Shown here: positions 8,550 to 17,885 of the stretch, one piece after another | How positions within the stretch are numbered: the first letter of the stretch is position 1 | Layout: each line of letters starts with the position of its first letter | From: Deltaproteobacteria bacterium | GTDB taxonomy: Bacteria; Myxococcota_A; UBA9160; UBA6930 | Length of the DNA: 36,489 nt | Assembly (NCBI GenBank): GCA_019312665.1 | Contig: JAFDCZ010000014.1 | Location: forward strand, 1 to 36,489 | Direction: 5' to 3' | The notes under the pieces: generated by a model | The model's database searches: none | Seen by the model: the letters and a program-made list of their open reading frames with translations, nothing else | What the model was told of the DNA's origin: nothing | Translations under genes and position numbers: made by a program

Positions 8550-9143
8550 TCACGCATCGACCAGCGCAGAGACCCGGGCAGTATGCTCCATCAGCGCAGT
8601 GCGGGATTCCATGACTTCGGCGACTTCCGGCCCGACCGCCCGACGCACACCCTCGAGGAAAGACCAGACCGCCAAGTCTGCGCGCCCGGGGACATCCGAG
8701 TAGAAGAACGGACGCCCGCCCAGGAAGTTCACCAGATCGTCCAACCGCTGGGCAAACTCGCCGGCCAGGCCCGGCCGCGACGGCGGCCCGCCGTCTTCCG
8801 AGTCCACCAGGCCGCGCAGATAGTGGGTCCAATAGAAGGTGAACGCCGATTCCGCCCACTCCTCGAGACGGCGCTGGCTCTGGGCCACCTTCGGCTCCGA
8901 TGCCACGAGAGGCGGTTCGGGAAATCGCTCTTCGAGAAAATCGAGGATACGAGCCGAGTCATGCACCCGCTCACCGTCCACTTCGATCAACGGCAGCAGA
9001 CCCGTCTCGGGATTCCAGCGCCGGTAGTCTTCCGGGCTCTGCGGCTCGATGAATTCGTAGGGCAGCTTCTTTAGCGCGAGCGCCGCCAGCACCTTGCGAG
9101 TGAAAGGTGCGGTGATGGGTCCGTATAAGACGATCTTGGTCAT
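8550..9143 (-). CDS. glutathione S-transferase family protein
   Basis: This 197-aa protein has the two-domain GST layout. The N-terminal thioredoxin-like domain (residues 1-77) contains VLYGPITAPFTRKVLAAL, NPETGLLPLIEVDG with the cis-Pro, and the glutathione-binding DSARILDFLEERFP (residues about 62-75). An all-helical C-terminal domain contains the RADLAVWSFLEG capping motif (about residues 155-166). The family conjugates glutathione to electrophiles or reduces peroxides and disulfides; the substrate is unknown. No Cys is seen at the catalytic position; a Ser or Thr near the N-terminus (T11 or T15) may serve. It is 37 bases after the AhpD-like gene and 19 bases before the selenoprotein gene. 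Rdx selenoproteins are thought to work with glutathione, so the adjacency is suggestive. Confidence 0.88.
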   Translation of the reverse strand: MTKIVLYGPITAPFTRKVLAALALKKLPYEFIEPQSPEDYRRWNPETGLLPLIEVDGERVHDSARILDFLEERFPEPPLVASEPKVAQSQRRLEEWAESAFTFYWTHYLRGLVDSEDGGPPSRPGLAGEFAQRLDDLVNFLGGRPFFYSDVPGRADLAVWSFLEGVRRAVGPEVAEVMESRTALMEHTARVSALVDA

Positions 9144-9180
9144 GCGCGGCGAAGGCTAGCAGTTCGCTCGGGCCGCGTTC

Positions 9181-9720
9181 TCAACCAGCAAGGGCAAGGC
9201 GTTCCAGACCATCAGAAGGGATCTCGAGGGCCAGGTTGATCAGGTTGTAGTAGTTCTCGAGAGCGCAGACCGCAGTGATCTCCGCGATCTCGCGTTCGCT
9301 CCAATGCTTGCGCAGCTGTTCGAAGACCGCGTCGTCGACACATCGGTCGCTCATCGCCTCGGCGTAGGCCAGTGCCGCACGCTCCGCGTCATCGAAGACT
9401 TCGCTCTCCTGCCAGCACGCCAGGGCATCGAAGCGCTCGATCCCCATGGCCTGGCGGATCGCAAAGGCGCGCGCAATGTCCGCGCAGAATTCGCAGCCAT
9501 TGCGCAGCGCGATCTGGGTTTGCAACAGCAACGCCAACTCCCTCGACATGGCCAAGCTGTTCGTCAAGCGAAGGTTCGCCCAGGCCACATTCCACATTCG
9601 TGGCACCCGGTTGTAGAGCACCTGTGCCGGCGTGATGGCCTGGCCCAGCACACGCCGCATGCCGAGGGACATCACGCGTCCCAGAAAAGAAGAAGGTCGC
9701 GGGATCGGTTCGAGTCTCAT
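9181..9720 (-). CDS. carboxymuconolactone decarboxylase/AhpD-like CxxC protein
   Basis: This 179-aa helical protein belongs to the CMD/AhpD superfamily. The redox pair is C76-E-F-C79 in ALRNGCEFCADIARAFA, in the typical position at the start of the core helix. True AhpD has a conserved His four residues after the second Cys; here that place is hydrophobic, so the proton relay of AhpD peroxidase reductase is altered. Such proteins may act as thiol-disulfide reductases or peroxidases. Its ATG overlaps the stop of the MocR regulator gene by 4 bases (ATGA, 9717-9720), so both are translated from one message. The GST and selenoprotein genes follow. A role in peroxide or electrophile defence is inference from context. 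Confidence 0.85.
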   Translation of the reverse strand: MRLEPIPRPSSFLGRVMSLGMRRVLGQAITPAQVLYNRVPRMWNVAWANLRLTNSLAMSRELALLLQTQIALRNGCEFCADIARAFAIRQAMGIERFDALACWQESEVFDDAERAALAYAEAMSDRCVDDAVFEQLRKHWSEREIAEITAVCALENYYNLINLALEIPSDGLERLALAG

Positions 9721-11201
9721 CGGATGGCTCCTTGCTCTGTGGCGCAGGCACCAAGCCGCGCAATACCTTCACGCACGTCCCCCTCGCCCACGGCGCCAAC
9801 GGCCAACAGCAGGTTGCGCCGCAGCGCAGTGCCGATGTTGTCGCCAGTTGCGAAGCCCGCGCCGTGGAGTGCCAGTACATCCGCCTTGCGCGCGCTGCGA
9901 ACCAGGGTGCGCGCATCGAAACCGTCGGGGAGGGTCATCCACAAACCACCGCCACCTGCCGGCCTGCGAACGAGGGTCCCCTCGGGCATGCACTGCGCGA
10001 TCGCCTCCAACCCCGCGTCCACTCGCAGGGAGATCTCCTGTCTCACCCGACGCACATGGCGCGCAAAACCTTCGCTGCGGATCCACTCCGCCAGCACGGC
10101 TTGCTCGAGGGCTGGCGTCGTGAACGCACTGCTCAGCTTGGCCGTGGCAAGCCGATCAAGGAGCGGTGCCGGGGCTACCACGTAGCCGAGGCGCAACGCC
10201 GGGAAGATCGCTTTCGAGAACGTGCCCACATAAATCACCTGCTCGGCCCGATCCGCGGTCTTCAGGGCGGGGCGCACCGGATCGTCGAGACGCAGCTCTC
10301 CGTCGTAGTCGTCCTCCAGGATCGGCACGTGGGCCGCCGCCGAAAGCTCGAGCAGATGCGCGCGGCGCTCGTCCGAGAGCACGACGCCGGTCGGCAGCTG
10401 AACCGCTGGCGTGGTGTAGATGAGCTTCAGGCGACCGTGGCCGAGCACCCGAGCCAGGTCGTCGGTGACAAGCCCGTTCTCGTCTACGGCGATCGGAATG
10501 CGGTGGGCCCGAGCCGCGCGGAACGCGAAATCCGCTCCGAAGTAGCCCGGGGTCTCCAGCGCAACCGCGTCGCCCGGATCGATCAGCACCCGGGCCACCA
10601 GGTCGAGAGCTTGCTGGGCGCCGGCGACCACCACGACCTCGTCCGCCTCGCAGCGCACTCCGCGTGCCACCAGCGCGCGCGCAATCGCCTCTCGCAGCGG
10701 AGGCCAGCCGCGTGGGTCGAGATGATTCGCCAATTCGGCGCCCTCGTTCTCGAGCACGCGACCGAACAGGCGACGCAGCTCACCCAGCGGTAGAAGCTCC
10801 GGCGCGACCCGGCCTGGCCGGAAATCAAAGGCTGTGGGTGCGGGCTCTCGCGGGAGGTGGGCGGGCAAGGCGCGAGCCGGCCCCGAGAAAAGGCTCTCCC
10901 AGACGAAGCTGCGGCCGCCGGCGCTTCGCCCGGCGTGCTCGGCCGGAATGGGAGCCTCATCCATCACGAACGTGCCCTGGCCTACCCGCGCCCGGAGCCG
11001 ATCCCGATCGATCAGGGTCTGGTAGGCCTGATTCACCGTGTTGCGCGCCAGCCCGAGCGAAGCCGCCAGATCTCGGCTGGCCGGCAGCCGCTCGCCGGGC
11101 TGCAGCCGACCGCTCGCGATCAAGCGGCCGAGATGATCGGCCAGCTGGAGGTAGACCGGCTCCGAGGCATCGCGATCCGGCGAGAAGGGCAGTTCGTGCA
11201 C
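9717..11201 (-). CDS. MocR/GntR-type regulator with aminotransferase domain
   Basis: MocR regulators join a GntR winged helix to a fold-type I aminotransferase domain that senses PLP or an amino compound. Here the winged helix spans about residues 10-80 (EPVYLQLADHLGRLI, SRDLAASLGLARNTVNQAY, GQGTFV). The aminotransferase domain (about 110-494) carries the Schiff-base lysine K330 in GTFSKAIFPALRLGY, and EDDYDGELR matches the family. GTG 11201 is preferred because the conserved N-terminus begins there (HELPFSPDRD); there is no good ribosome site, and the frame is open further upstream to a TTG at 11267. The gene is divergent from the SurA-like gene and overlaps the AhpD-like gene, so it probably controls that run of genes. 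Length is about 494 aa, as usual. Confidence 0.9.
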   Translation of the reverse strand: MHELPFSPDRDASEPVYLQLADHLGRLIASGRLQPGERLPASRDLAASLGLARNTVNQAYQTLIDRDRLRARVGQGTFVMDEAPIPAEHAGRSAGGRSFVWESLFSGPARALPAHLPREPAPTAFDFRPGRVAPELLPLGELRRLFGRVLENEGAELANHLDPRGWPPLREAIARALVARGVRCEADEVVVVAGAQQALDLVARVLIDPGDAVALETPGYFGADFAFRAARAHRIPIAVDENGLVTDDLARVLGHGRLKLIYTTPAVQLPTGVVLSDERRAHLLELSAAAHVPILEDDYDGELRLDDPVRPALKTADRAEQVIYVGTFSKAIFPALRLGYVVAPAPLLDRLATAKLSSAFTTPALEQAVLAEWIRSEGFARHVRRVRQEISLRVDAGLEAIAQCMPEGTLVRRPAGGGGLWMTLPDGFDARTLVRSARKADVLALHGAGFATGDNIGTALRRNLLLAVGAVGEGDVREGIARLGACATEQGAIR

Positions 11202-11220
11202 CCGATGAAGATAGGAGGTG

Positions 11221-11268
11221 CCAATCTTCGTTACTAGAGCCAATATGGCTCTTCGCTGGGGCACCAAT
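11221..11268. promoter_or_regulatory. candidate MocR operator: palindrome plus three CCAAT repeats
   Basis: The gap between the divergent MocR and SurA-like genes holds a perfect 17-bp palindrome, AGAGCCAATATGGCTCT (11236-11252). The pentamer CCAAT occurs three times on the plus strand (11221, 11240, 11264), the middle one inside the palindrome. MocR proteins commonly bind direct or inverted repeats just upstream of their own gene, so an autoregulatory site is likely. It lies 20-70 bases upstream of the regulator start. I cannot place -35/-10 boxes with confidence. Confidence 0.45.
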
Positions 11269-11337
11269 CAGTCGACGCTCCTCGTTCGCCTCCAGCTCAA
11301 CCGTTACCTTCCGCGGCTTCCCGAGATGAGGCCCCCG

Positions 11338-12342
11338 ATGCGACTGCTCAGCGCGCTCCTCTTCGTCACGCTCGTCCTGGCCGGCCCGGCCCATGTGGAC
11401 GCCGAGATGATCGACGGCATCGCGGCCCAGGTGGGCTCCGAAATCGTCCTGGTTTCCGACATCATGCAGGCAGCCGGCCCGGCCGAGAGCCGTATCCGAG
11501 AAGACGGCGGCGGCAACAAGGACGTCGCGATGCTCCACCTCGAGATTCTCGAGCACATGATCGAGCGGGCACTCGTCCGCCAGATCGTGAAGCGCGCCGA
11601 GCTCTCGGCAAGCGATGGCGAGGTGGACGCGTCGATCGCCGACATCGCGCGGGAAAATCAGCTCACGGTCGAAGAGCTTCGCGCGAGTGTCGATGCCCAG
11701 GGAATGCCTTTCGAGGTCTACCGGGAGCGGATCCGCGGAGAGATCGAACATCAGAAGGTCATGAGCGGAATGGTCGCCTCGAAAGTGCGGCTCGGAGAGG
11801 CTGAGATCCGCGAGGTCTACGACCAGGAGTTCACCGACCAGCCTGTCGGCGGTGAAGAGTTCTATCTGCGTCAGCTCATGGTGGCCTTCCCCGACGACCA
11901 GAAGAATGCACGAACGACCGCCTGCATGCGGGTCGGCGCTGCGCGAGCACGCATTCAAAGCGGGGAAAGTTTTCGGGATGTCGCCAGTGAAGTGTCCGAG
12001 GTGAATCCCGAAGTCGGAGGAACCATCGGCTGGCTCCACGAAGGCGAAGTCGCAGCATGGATGTTGGAAGCGATCGGAAACCTCGAGCCTGGTGATGTCA
12101 GCGATGTGGTCGAGGCACCTTTCGGTTGCAACTTGATCGAGGTCGTCGAGCGACGACCCTTCGAGAAGATCACCTGGGAGCAGGCGCGGAAGCCGCTCGA
12201 GGCTCAGCTCTTCGAGCAGCGCATGGCCGAGGAATACAAGAATTTCATCGAGCGCATCCGCGAGCAGACCTACATCGAGCGCAAGGGCATGTTCGCGGAT
12301 TCCGCAGATCTCGATTTCGGCCAGGGCAGCGGATCGCTTTGA
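11338..12342 (+). CDS. SurA-like periplasmic chaperone/peptidyl-prolyl isomerase
   Basis: SurA-type proteins escort outer-membrane proteins through the periplasm and isomerise prolyl bonds. This protein has 334 aa. Residues 1-22 form a signal peptide ([22 protein letters not shown]), followed by the SurA-like opening [20 protein letters not shown] helical chaperone domain runs to about residue 165, then one parvulin (PpiC) domain follows ([46 protein letters not shown]). It has a single isomerase domain where E. coli SurA has two. ATG 11338 was chosen because the signal peptide starts there, with AGG a few bases before; ATG 11326 in frame is an alternative. The stop overlaps the TTG start of uvrA by 4 bases (TTGA), which couples two functionally unrelated genes. 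Confidence 0.86.
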   Translation: MRLLSALLFVTLVLAGPAHVDAEMIDGIAAQVGSEIVLVSDIMQAAGPAESRIREDGGGNKDVAMLHLEILEHMIERALVRQIVKRAELSASDGEVDASIADIARENQLTVEELRASVDAQGMPFEVYRERIRGEIEHQKVMSGMVASKVRLGEAEIREVYDQEFTDQPVGGEEFYLRQLMVAFPDDQKNARTTACMRVGAARARIQSGESFRDVASEVSEVNPEVGGTIGWLHEGEVAAWMLEAIGNLEPGDVSDVVEAPFGCNLIEVVERRPFEKITWEQARKPLEAQLFEQRMAEEYKNFIERIREQTYIERKGMFADSADLDFGQGSGSL

Positions 12343-15146
12343 GTTCCCCCCGCATCGCCGTCCGAGGCGCGCGGGAGCACAATCTTCGGGACGTGGATGT
12401 CGACATCCCCCGGGATCGTCTCGTCGTGATCACGGGGCTCTCGGGCTCCGGCAAGTCTTCGCTGGCCTTCGACACCTTGTACGCGGAGGGCCAGCGACGC
12501 TACGTCGAGAGCCTCTCCGCCTACGCTCGTCAGTTCCTCGACCAGATGGCCAAGCCAGATGTCGATTCCATCGATGGCCTCTCACCCGCGATCTCCATCG
12601 AGCAACGCGGCATCACGCGCAGCCCGCGTTCCACGGTCGGAACGATCACCGAGCTCTCCGACTATCTGCGCCTGCTCTACGCCCGGATCGGGCGCCCCCA
12701 TTGCTGGAGCTGCGACAAGCCCATCACCCAGCAATCCGTTCAGCAGATGACCGACCGGGTGCTCGGGCTCGGCGAAGGTGCAAAGGTCTCGCTGCTCGCA
12801 CCGGTCATTCGCGGGCGCAAGGGCGCCTACAAGAAAGAGCTGGCCCGTTTCGCAGAGCAGGGTTTCGTGCGTGCGCGCATCGATGGCGAGATGCGCGATC
12901 TTTCAGAGCCGATCCAACTCGCCCGCCAGCAAAGCCATGAGATCGATCTCGTGATCGACCGGGTGGTAGTCAAGGAAGCCGCGCGAGCACGCATCGCAGA
13001 TTCGCTCGAAACCGCGCTGCGCATGGCAGACGGTCTGGCCAAGATCGAGTGCGGTGATACCTGCGAGCTGCTGAGCCAGGCCAACGCCTGCATCGATTGT
13101 GGGGTTTCCTATCCGGAGCTCGCGCCGCGGCTCTTCTCGTTCAACAGCCCGGCCGGCGCTTGCCCGCGCTGCGGTGGGCTCGGCACCTGCGACGAACTCG
13201 ACCCGGAGAAGATCATCCCGGACCCGAGCCGGAGCCTGGCCGATGGCGCCATCGCAGCATGGGGCGGCAAGCGCATGGGCCGCTACTACAAACGCCTGCT
13301 CGAGGGTGTTGCCACTCATCTGGACATCAATCTGGAAACCCCATGGGAAGAACTCCCGAAGCGTACGCGAAAGGCCATCTTGCACGGCACGGGCAAAGCA
13401 GAGATCCCGTTCCGCTTTCGCCGGCGCCAGACCATTCAGCGCCGCTTCGACGGTGTGATCGGCGAGCTCGAGCGCCGCAGACGCGATGGCGAGACCAGCC
13501 ATGACGATCTCGCGAAGTACACACGCCCGGGGCCGTGCCCCGAATGCGACGGTGCCCGGATCGGCCGGGCCGCTCGGCACGTTCGGCTCGGAGAGCCGGG
13601 CCTCGCCATCCACGAGCTTCAAGCGCGCGGAATCGCAGAGGTCGCGGATTTCCTCGAGAAGCTCGAACTCGGTGCCACCCAGCGGGCCGTCGCCGATCTC
13701 GTCCTCCAGGAGATCCGCGAGCGCTTGACCTTCCTGATCGACGTCGGCGTTTCGTACCTCACGCTCGACCGGGCCAGCACGACACTCTCCGGCGGCGAGA
13801 GCCAGCGCATCCGGCTCGCCACCCAGGTTGGCTCTCATTTGTTAGGCGTACTCTACATCCTGGATGAGCCCTCGATCGGCCTGCATCCCCGGGACAACGA
13901 GCGTCTGCTCGCGAGCCTCATCAAGTTGCGCGACGCTGGCAACACGGTGCTGGTGGTCGAGCACGACGAGGCGACGATCCGGCTGGCGGATTGGGTCATC
14001 GACATGGGGCCCGGGGCCGGCGTGCACGGGGGTGAACTGACCGCCGAAGGCACACCGGATGAGATCGAGGCCAACCCGTACTCGCTGACTGGAGCCTACC
14101 TTTCGGGCCGGCGCTGCATTCCGCGCCGGGAGCCGCGCAGCCTGGAAGACGCGCCGCGCTTGCGGCTGCTCGGCTGCACTCAACACAATCTCCAGAGCGT
14201 CGATCTCGAGCTTCCCCTCGGTCGCTTCACAGTCGTCACGGGCGTTTCCGGTTCGGGTAAATCCACATTGATCAGCGACACCCTGCACCGGGCATTGGCG
14301 CGCACGCTCCACCGGGCCGAAGCCATTCCCGGCGCCTTCGAGCGGATCGAAGGCGTGGATGCGCTGGACAAGGTGACACTGATCGACCAGAACCCGATCG
14401 GGCGTACTCCGCGCAGCAATCCGGTCACCTACACCGGTGCCTTCGATGGCATCCGCCAGCTCTTCAGTCAGGTACCCGAAGCCAGGGTGCGGGGCTTTGG
14501 GCCGGGCAGGTTCTCATTCAACGTGAAGGGCGGCCGCTGCGAAGCCTGTCAGGGTGACGGCCTGATCCGGGTCGAGATGCACTTCCTGCCGGACTTGTTT
14601 GCGGAATGCGAAGTCTGCCGCGGCCGCCGTTACAACCGTGAGACTCTCGAGATCACCTACAAGGGCAAGAGCATCGCGGATGTGCTCGAGATGAGCGTCG
14701 AGGAGGCGCTCTCGTTCATGGAAAACGTGCCGCGGGTGCTGCGGCCCCTGCGTACCATGGCCGATGTCGGCCTCGGCTACGTGCATCTGGGTCAGCCGGC
14801 CACGACGCTTTCCGGCGGTGAAGCCCAACGCATCAAGCTCTCCCGCGAGCTGGCCCGGCGCAGCACCGGACGAACCTTGTACCTGCTCGACGAACCGACG
14901 ACGGGCCTCCACTTTGCCGACGTCGAGCGGTTGCTCGCGGTCCTTCACGAGCTGGCGCTGCGTGGCAACACGGTCGTCGTGATCGAGCATCACCTCGACG
15001 TCATCAAGACAGCCGACCACGTCATCGACCTGGGCCCCGAAGGCGGAGCCGAGGGCGGTCGGATCGTCGCCCAGGGTACGCCCGCGGAGGTGGCGGCCGC
15101 CCCGGAGAGCCACACCGGTCGTGCGCTGCGGAGCGTTCTGCAGTGA
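12339..15146 (+). CDS. uvrA: excinuclease ABC subunit A
   Basis: UvrA is the damage-recognition ATPase of nucleotide excision repair; it scans DNA as a dimer, loads UvrB and leaves. The product is 935 aa, the normal length. It has two ABC cassettes: Walker [10 protein letters not shown] (about residues 32-40) with signature [12 protein letters not shown] (about 483), and Walker [10 protein letters not shown] (about 634) with signature [12 protein letters not shown] (about 824). Zinc-binding CxxC pairs are present ([11 protein letters not shown]...CPRCGG and CEACQGDG...CEVCRGRRY). The start is TTG 12339: family identity begins at residue 6 ([11 protein letters not shown]), no ATG or GTG fits, and it overlaps the upstream stop. 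The stop overlaps the GTG of the CPBP gene. The ATL gene at 7986 encodes a protein known to feed lesions into this pathway. Confidence 0.98.
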   Translation: MSSPRIAVRGAREHNLRDVDVDIPRDRLVVITGLSGSGKSSLAFDTLYAEGQRRYVESLSAYARQFLDQMAKPDVDSIDGLSPAISIEQRGITRSPRSTVGTITELSDYLRLLYARIGRPHCWSCDKPITQQSVQQMTDRVLGLGEGAKVSLLAPVIRGRKGAYKKELARFAEQGFVRARIDGEMRDLSEPIQLARQQSHEIDLVIDRVVVKEAARARIADSLETALRMADGLAKIECGDTCELLSQANACIDCGVSYPELAPRLFSFNSPAGACPRCGGLGTCDELDPEKIIPDPSRSLADGAIAAWGGKRMGRYYKRLLEGVATHLDINLETPWEELPKRTRKAILHGTGKAEIPFRFRRRQTIQRRFDGVIGELERRRRDGETSHDDLAKYTRPGPCPECDGARIGRAARHVRLGEPGLAIHELQARGIAEVADFLEKLELGATQRAVADLVLQEIRERLTFLIDVGVSYLTLDRASTTLSGGESQRIRLATQVGSHLLGVLYILDEPSIGLHPRDNERLLASLIKLRDAGNTVLVVEHDEATIRLADWVIDMGPGAGVHGGELTAEGTPDEIEANPYSLTGAYLSGRRCIPRREPRSLEDAPRLRLLGCTQHNLQSVDLELPLGRFTVVTGVSGSGKSTLISDTLHRALARTLHRAEAIPGAFERIEGVDALDKVTLIDQNPIGRTPRSNPVTYTGAFDGIRQLFSQVPEARVRGFGPGRFSFNVKGGRCEACQGDGLIRVEMHFLPDLFAECEVCRGRRYNRETLEITYKGKSIADVLEMSVEEALSFMENVPRVLRPLRTMADVGLGYVHLGQPATTLSGGEAQRIKLSRELARRSTGRTLYLLDEPTTGLHFADVERLLAVLHELALRGNTVVVIEHHLDVIKTADHVIDLGPEGGAEGGRIVAQGTPAEVAAAPESHTGRALRSVLQ

Positions 15147-15982
15147 ACTCCCCCGAAGACCCCGAGGCCTTCCCCAGCCCGGCGGTCGCGATGGCGCTCA
15201 CGTTGGCAGCCCTGATGGTGATGCTGCTCGTGCTGACGCCGCTCTTCACCGCTGGCCACATCGTCGCCGGGCTCGCCGCCGGCATGGTCGTGGGGTTTGG
15301 CGGCGTCGGAAGCCTGGCAGCCCGGCGGGTGCCCGCGCCTGCAGAGCTACGCCTTGGCCTGTGCGGCGTCCCGCCGAAACGACTCCTGCTCGTGCTGATG
15401 CTGACGCCACTCGTTCTTTGGCTCTCCGAACTCGAGAACATCGTGGCCCTTGGGCTCGAACGGCCTGAACCGGCACCGCTTCCCGAGCCCAGCTCCAATG
15501 GCGCCGGCGAAGGCCTGCGCTCCCTCCAGATCGCACTCTTCATCATTCTGCTCCGGCCGGTCGTAGAAGAATTCTTCTTCCGCGGCGTCATCCAGCAGGG
15601 CGTGGTGGCACATCTTGGCCCGCGCGGCGGTGTGTTGCTGAGCACGCTGCTCTTCGCCCTCGCGCGCACACTCACCGGCCCGACGAACGAGTACGGCGCC
15701 CTCGTCATCATCCTTCAGATGCTCGTTCTCGGCGGAATCCTCGGCGGCCTGCGCCTGGCAACCGGCTCCCTGCTGCCCGGCATCCTCCTCCAAGGTCTGA
15801 TGAACAGCGTGGAACTCGTAGCCCTCTACCTCGCAGAAGACTTCCCGATCCAAGGCTTCACCACCCTCGATGGCCACACCCACCCAGCCCTGCTGGCAGC
15901 CTCCGGACTCCTCATCGCCTGGGCCATCTCAAGAATGCACCGCCTGAACAAGTCAATTGTAAACCCCGTCCCCGCTCGTTGA
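15143..15982 (+). CDS. CPBP-family intramembrane protein, degenerate motifs
   Basis: This 279-aa integral membrane protein has about seven or eight hydrophobic segments. The CPBP (CAAX protease and bacteriocin-processing) family motif 1 is intact as E142-E143-FFF-R147. Motif 2, normally FxxxH, reads FALAR (171-175). Motif 3, normally HxxxN/D, reads QGLMN (217-221). Both family histidines are therefore missing, while the two glutamates, the Arg and the Asn remain. It may have altered catalysis or be a non-enzymatic homologue. CPBP relatives include the proposed myxosortases that process Cys-containing C-terminal signals, but nothing here shows such a link. GTG 15143 overlaps the uvrA stop by 4 bases. 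It converges on egtB with a single base between stop codons. Confidence 0.8.
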   Translation: MNSPEDPEAFPSPAVAMALTLAALMVMLLVLTPLFTAGHIVAGLAAGMVVGFGGVGSLAARRVPAPAELRLGLCGVPPKRLLLVLMLTPLVLWLSELENIVALGLERPEPAPLPEPSSNGAGEGLRSLQIALFIILLRPVVEEFFFRGVIQQGVVAHLGPRGGVLLSTLLFALARTLTGPTNEYGALVIILQMLVLGGILGGLRLATGSLLPGILLQGLMNSVELVALYLAEDFPIQGFTTLDGHTHPALLAASGLLIAWAISRMHRLNKSIVNPVPAR

Positions 15983-15983
15983 A

Positions 15984-17255
15984 TTATTCGTCTCGGGCCA
16001 GGCGGATTCCGCTGAATTGCCAGCGGGCGTCCGGGTAGAAGAAGTTGCGGTAGGTCGGCCGGAGGTGGGCGTTCGGCGTTGCGCAGGAGCCACCGCGAAG
16101 CACCAGCTGGTTGACCATGAACTTGCCGTTGTACTCGCCCAGGGCTCCGGCGGCGGCCTGGTAGCCGGGGTAAGGTGCGTAGGCGCTGGAGGTCCACTCC
16201 CAGGTATCCCCGAAGAGCTGGCGCGGGCCGTCGGCGGGCTCGCCCATCGATGCGGGCGCCGGATGGAAACGGGCGTTCTCGACGAAGTTCCCCTTCATCG
16301 GCAACGGCGCTGCAACCACCTCCCACTCGTGTTCCGTGGGCAGGCGCGCTCCGGCCCAACGGGCGTAGGCGTCGGCTTCGTAGGCGCTCACATGCGTGAC
16401 GGGCTCACTCGAGCAAAGCGCACGGGGCCCGCCTAACGTTTGAATGCGCCGTTCTCCATCCTCGTCGAACCAGTAGAGAGGCGCGCGCCACCCGCGCTCA
16501 TTCACTTTCGCCCAGCCGTCGGATAGCCAATGCTCTGGACGCCGGTAGCCACCGTCTTCGATGAATCCGAGGAATTCGCCGTTCGTCACCAGACGAGAGC
16601 CGAGCTTCGCCTCGCGCAACAGGACGTCATGGCGCGGCCCCTCATTGTCGAACGCAAACCCGGGGCCCGCGTCGCCGACCTGATGAATGCCGCCCGGAAC
16701 GGAATGCCAACTCAACCGTTCGATCGGGGCTTCGCACGCGACCTCGAGATCGTCGCGGTAGGCGGGATGGCCGGGATTGCGCGCGAGCAGGTGTTTCACA
16801 TCGCTGAGAATCAGCTCCTGATGTTGCTGCTCGTGTTGGAGGCCGACCTCGACCACGGCCCGCCCCGGGGCACCTAGCGCACCCGCTTCGAGCACACGCA
16901 GCATTGCCGCGTCTACGTGCTCCCGGTAGGCCATCACCTCGGCGAGCCCCGGCCGGGTGACGAGCCCCCGCTCCGGGCGAAAGAACTGATCCCCCACCGC
17001 GTTGTAGTAGGAGTTGAAGAGCACACGGAAACGCGGATTGAAGGGCCTGAAATCCCCGCCACGCGGCTCGAGCACGAAGGTTTCGAAGAACCAGCTCGTA
17101 TGGGCCAGATGCCACTTCACCGGGCTCGCGTCCGACATCGATTGCGGGGTGCAATCCTCCGGCGAAAGAGGAGCGACGAGCGCCCCGGTCGCCTCTCGGA
17201 TCGTCAGATAGCGATGGGCCAGATCGGCCTCGGCAGTTTGGATGTGCTCCGGCAT
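15984..17255 (-). CDS. egtB: ergothioneine biosynthesis protein EgtB (iron-dependent sulfoxide synthase)
   Basis: EgtB uses iron and O2 to join hercynine (trimethyl-histidine) to gamma-glutamylcysteine or cysteine, forming the C-S bond of the antioxidant ergothioneine. This 423-aa protein has the right two-part build. A DinB-like N-terminal domain carries the iron-binding histidines (H52 in WHLAHTSWFFE; H141 and H145 in LQHEQQHQELIL). A formylglycine-generating-enzyme-like C-terminal domain has GxxDGWAKVNERGWRAPLYW-type sequence, ARLPTEHEWEV, FGDTWEWTSSAYAPYPGY and VLRGGSCATP. No egtD methyltransferase is in the window, so hercynine supply must be encoded elsewhere or obtained outside. It starts with ATG 17255, 11 bases after the tmk stop, so it is probably in one transcript with tmk. 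Confidence 0.92.
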   Translation of the reverse strand: MPEHIQTAEADLAHRYLTIREATGALVAPLSPEDCTPQSMSDASPVKWHLAHTSWFFETFVLEPRGGDFRPFNPRFRVLFNSYYNAVGDQFFRPERGLVTRPGLAEVMAYREHVDAAMLRVLEAGALGAPGRAVVEVGLQHEQQHQELILSDVKHLLARNPGHPAYRDDLEVACEAPIERLSWHSVPGGIHQVGDAGPGFAFDNEGPRHDVLLREAKLGSRLVTNGEFLGFIEDGGYRRPEHWLSDGWAKVNERGWRAPLYWFDEDGERRIQTLGGPRALCSSEPVTHVSAYEADAYARWAGARLPTEHEWEVVAAPLPMKGNFVENARFHPAPASMGEPADGPRQLFGDTWEWTSSAYAPYPGYQAAAGALGEYNGKFMVNQLVLRGGSCATPNAHLRPTYRNFFYPDARWQFSGIRLARDE

Positions 17256-17266
17256 GGTCTGGGAGT

Positions 17267-17884
17267 CTACCTCAAGAGGCCGAGACGCTCGGAAACGATC
17301 TGTTGCAGAGAAGCAGCGACTGCCTCTTCCTGTCCGCTTGCATCGACCCGTACGAAGAACGGAAAAGCGAAGGAGCGATAGATCTTGGCCACCGCCTGGA
17401 GACGCTCCTGGTCTTCGAACACCGGTTCAGCTGGAGCACCGCGAGAGGCGACGCGATCGAGACCCGCTTCGGGCGCGAGATCGAGCAGCAGCACCAGATC
17501 CGGTGTCGGAAATTCCGCCTCGCTCTCTCTCAAGATGCGCTCGGGGTCCAATCCCCGCGCGCCTTGATAGGCAGCTGAAGAAAAGTAGTAGCGATCACAT
17601 ACCACGATCTGGCCAGCCGCCAGCGCGGGCTCGATCACGTCGTGCACGTGCAGGCGGCGCTGCTCCTGAAACCAGGCCAGCTCCTGCTCGGCGCTCACAC
17701 GCTCGCCGCTGCGAGCCATTTCGCGTATGCGCCGCCCGGCTTCACAATCATGCGGCTCGCGGGTCGACACCACCGTGTGTCCGCCGGCCCCGAGCCAGCG
17801 GACCATGCGAGCCACCTGGGTCGACTTGCCGCTGCCATCGACCCCTTCGAAGACGATGAATAGACCGCGCGCACGGGTGTTCAC
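17267..17884 (-). CDS. tmk: thymidylate kinase
   Basis: This enzyme phosphorylates dTMP to dTDP, an essential step in DNA precursor supply. At 205 aa it has the usual length. The P-loop is FEGVDGSGKST (residues 12-22), the substrate-binding motif is CDRYYFSSAAYQG (about 95-107), and TREP and PDLVLLLDL match the family. It starts with GTG 17884 with GGAGA about 8 bases before. A short open frame ends one base upstream of the start, and a dense array of hairpins precedes that. Transcription probably begins after the atpE terminator. egtB follows at an 11-base distance. Confidence 0.96.
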   Translation of the reverse strand: MNTRARGLFIVFEGVDGSGKSTQVARMVRWLGAGGHTVVSTREPHDCEAGRRIREMARSGERVSAEQELAWFQEQRRLHVHDVIEPALAAGQIVVCDRYYFSSAAYQGARGLDPERILRESEAEFPTPDLVLLLDLAPEAGLDRVASRGAPAEPVFEDQERLQAVAKIYRSFAFPFFVRVDASGQEEAVAASLQQIVSERLGLLR

Positions 17885-17885
17885 G

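Noticed and set aside
9732-10793. 353-codon plus-strand open frame opposite the MocR gene
   Set aside because: Antisense shadow of a well-supported aminotransferase-domain regulator.
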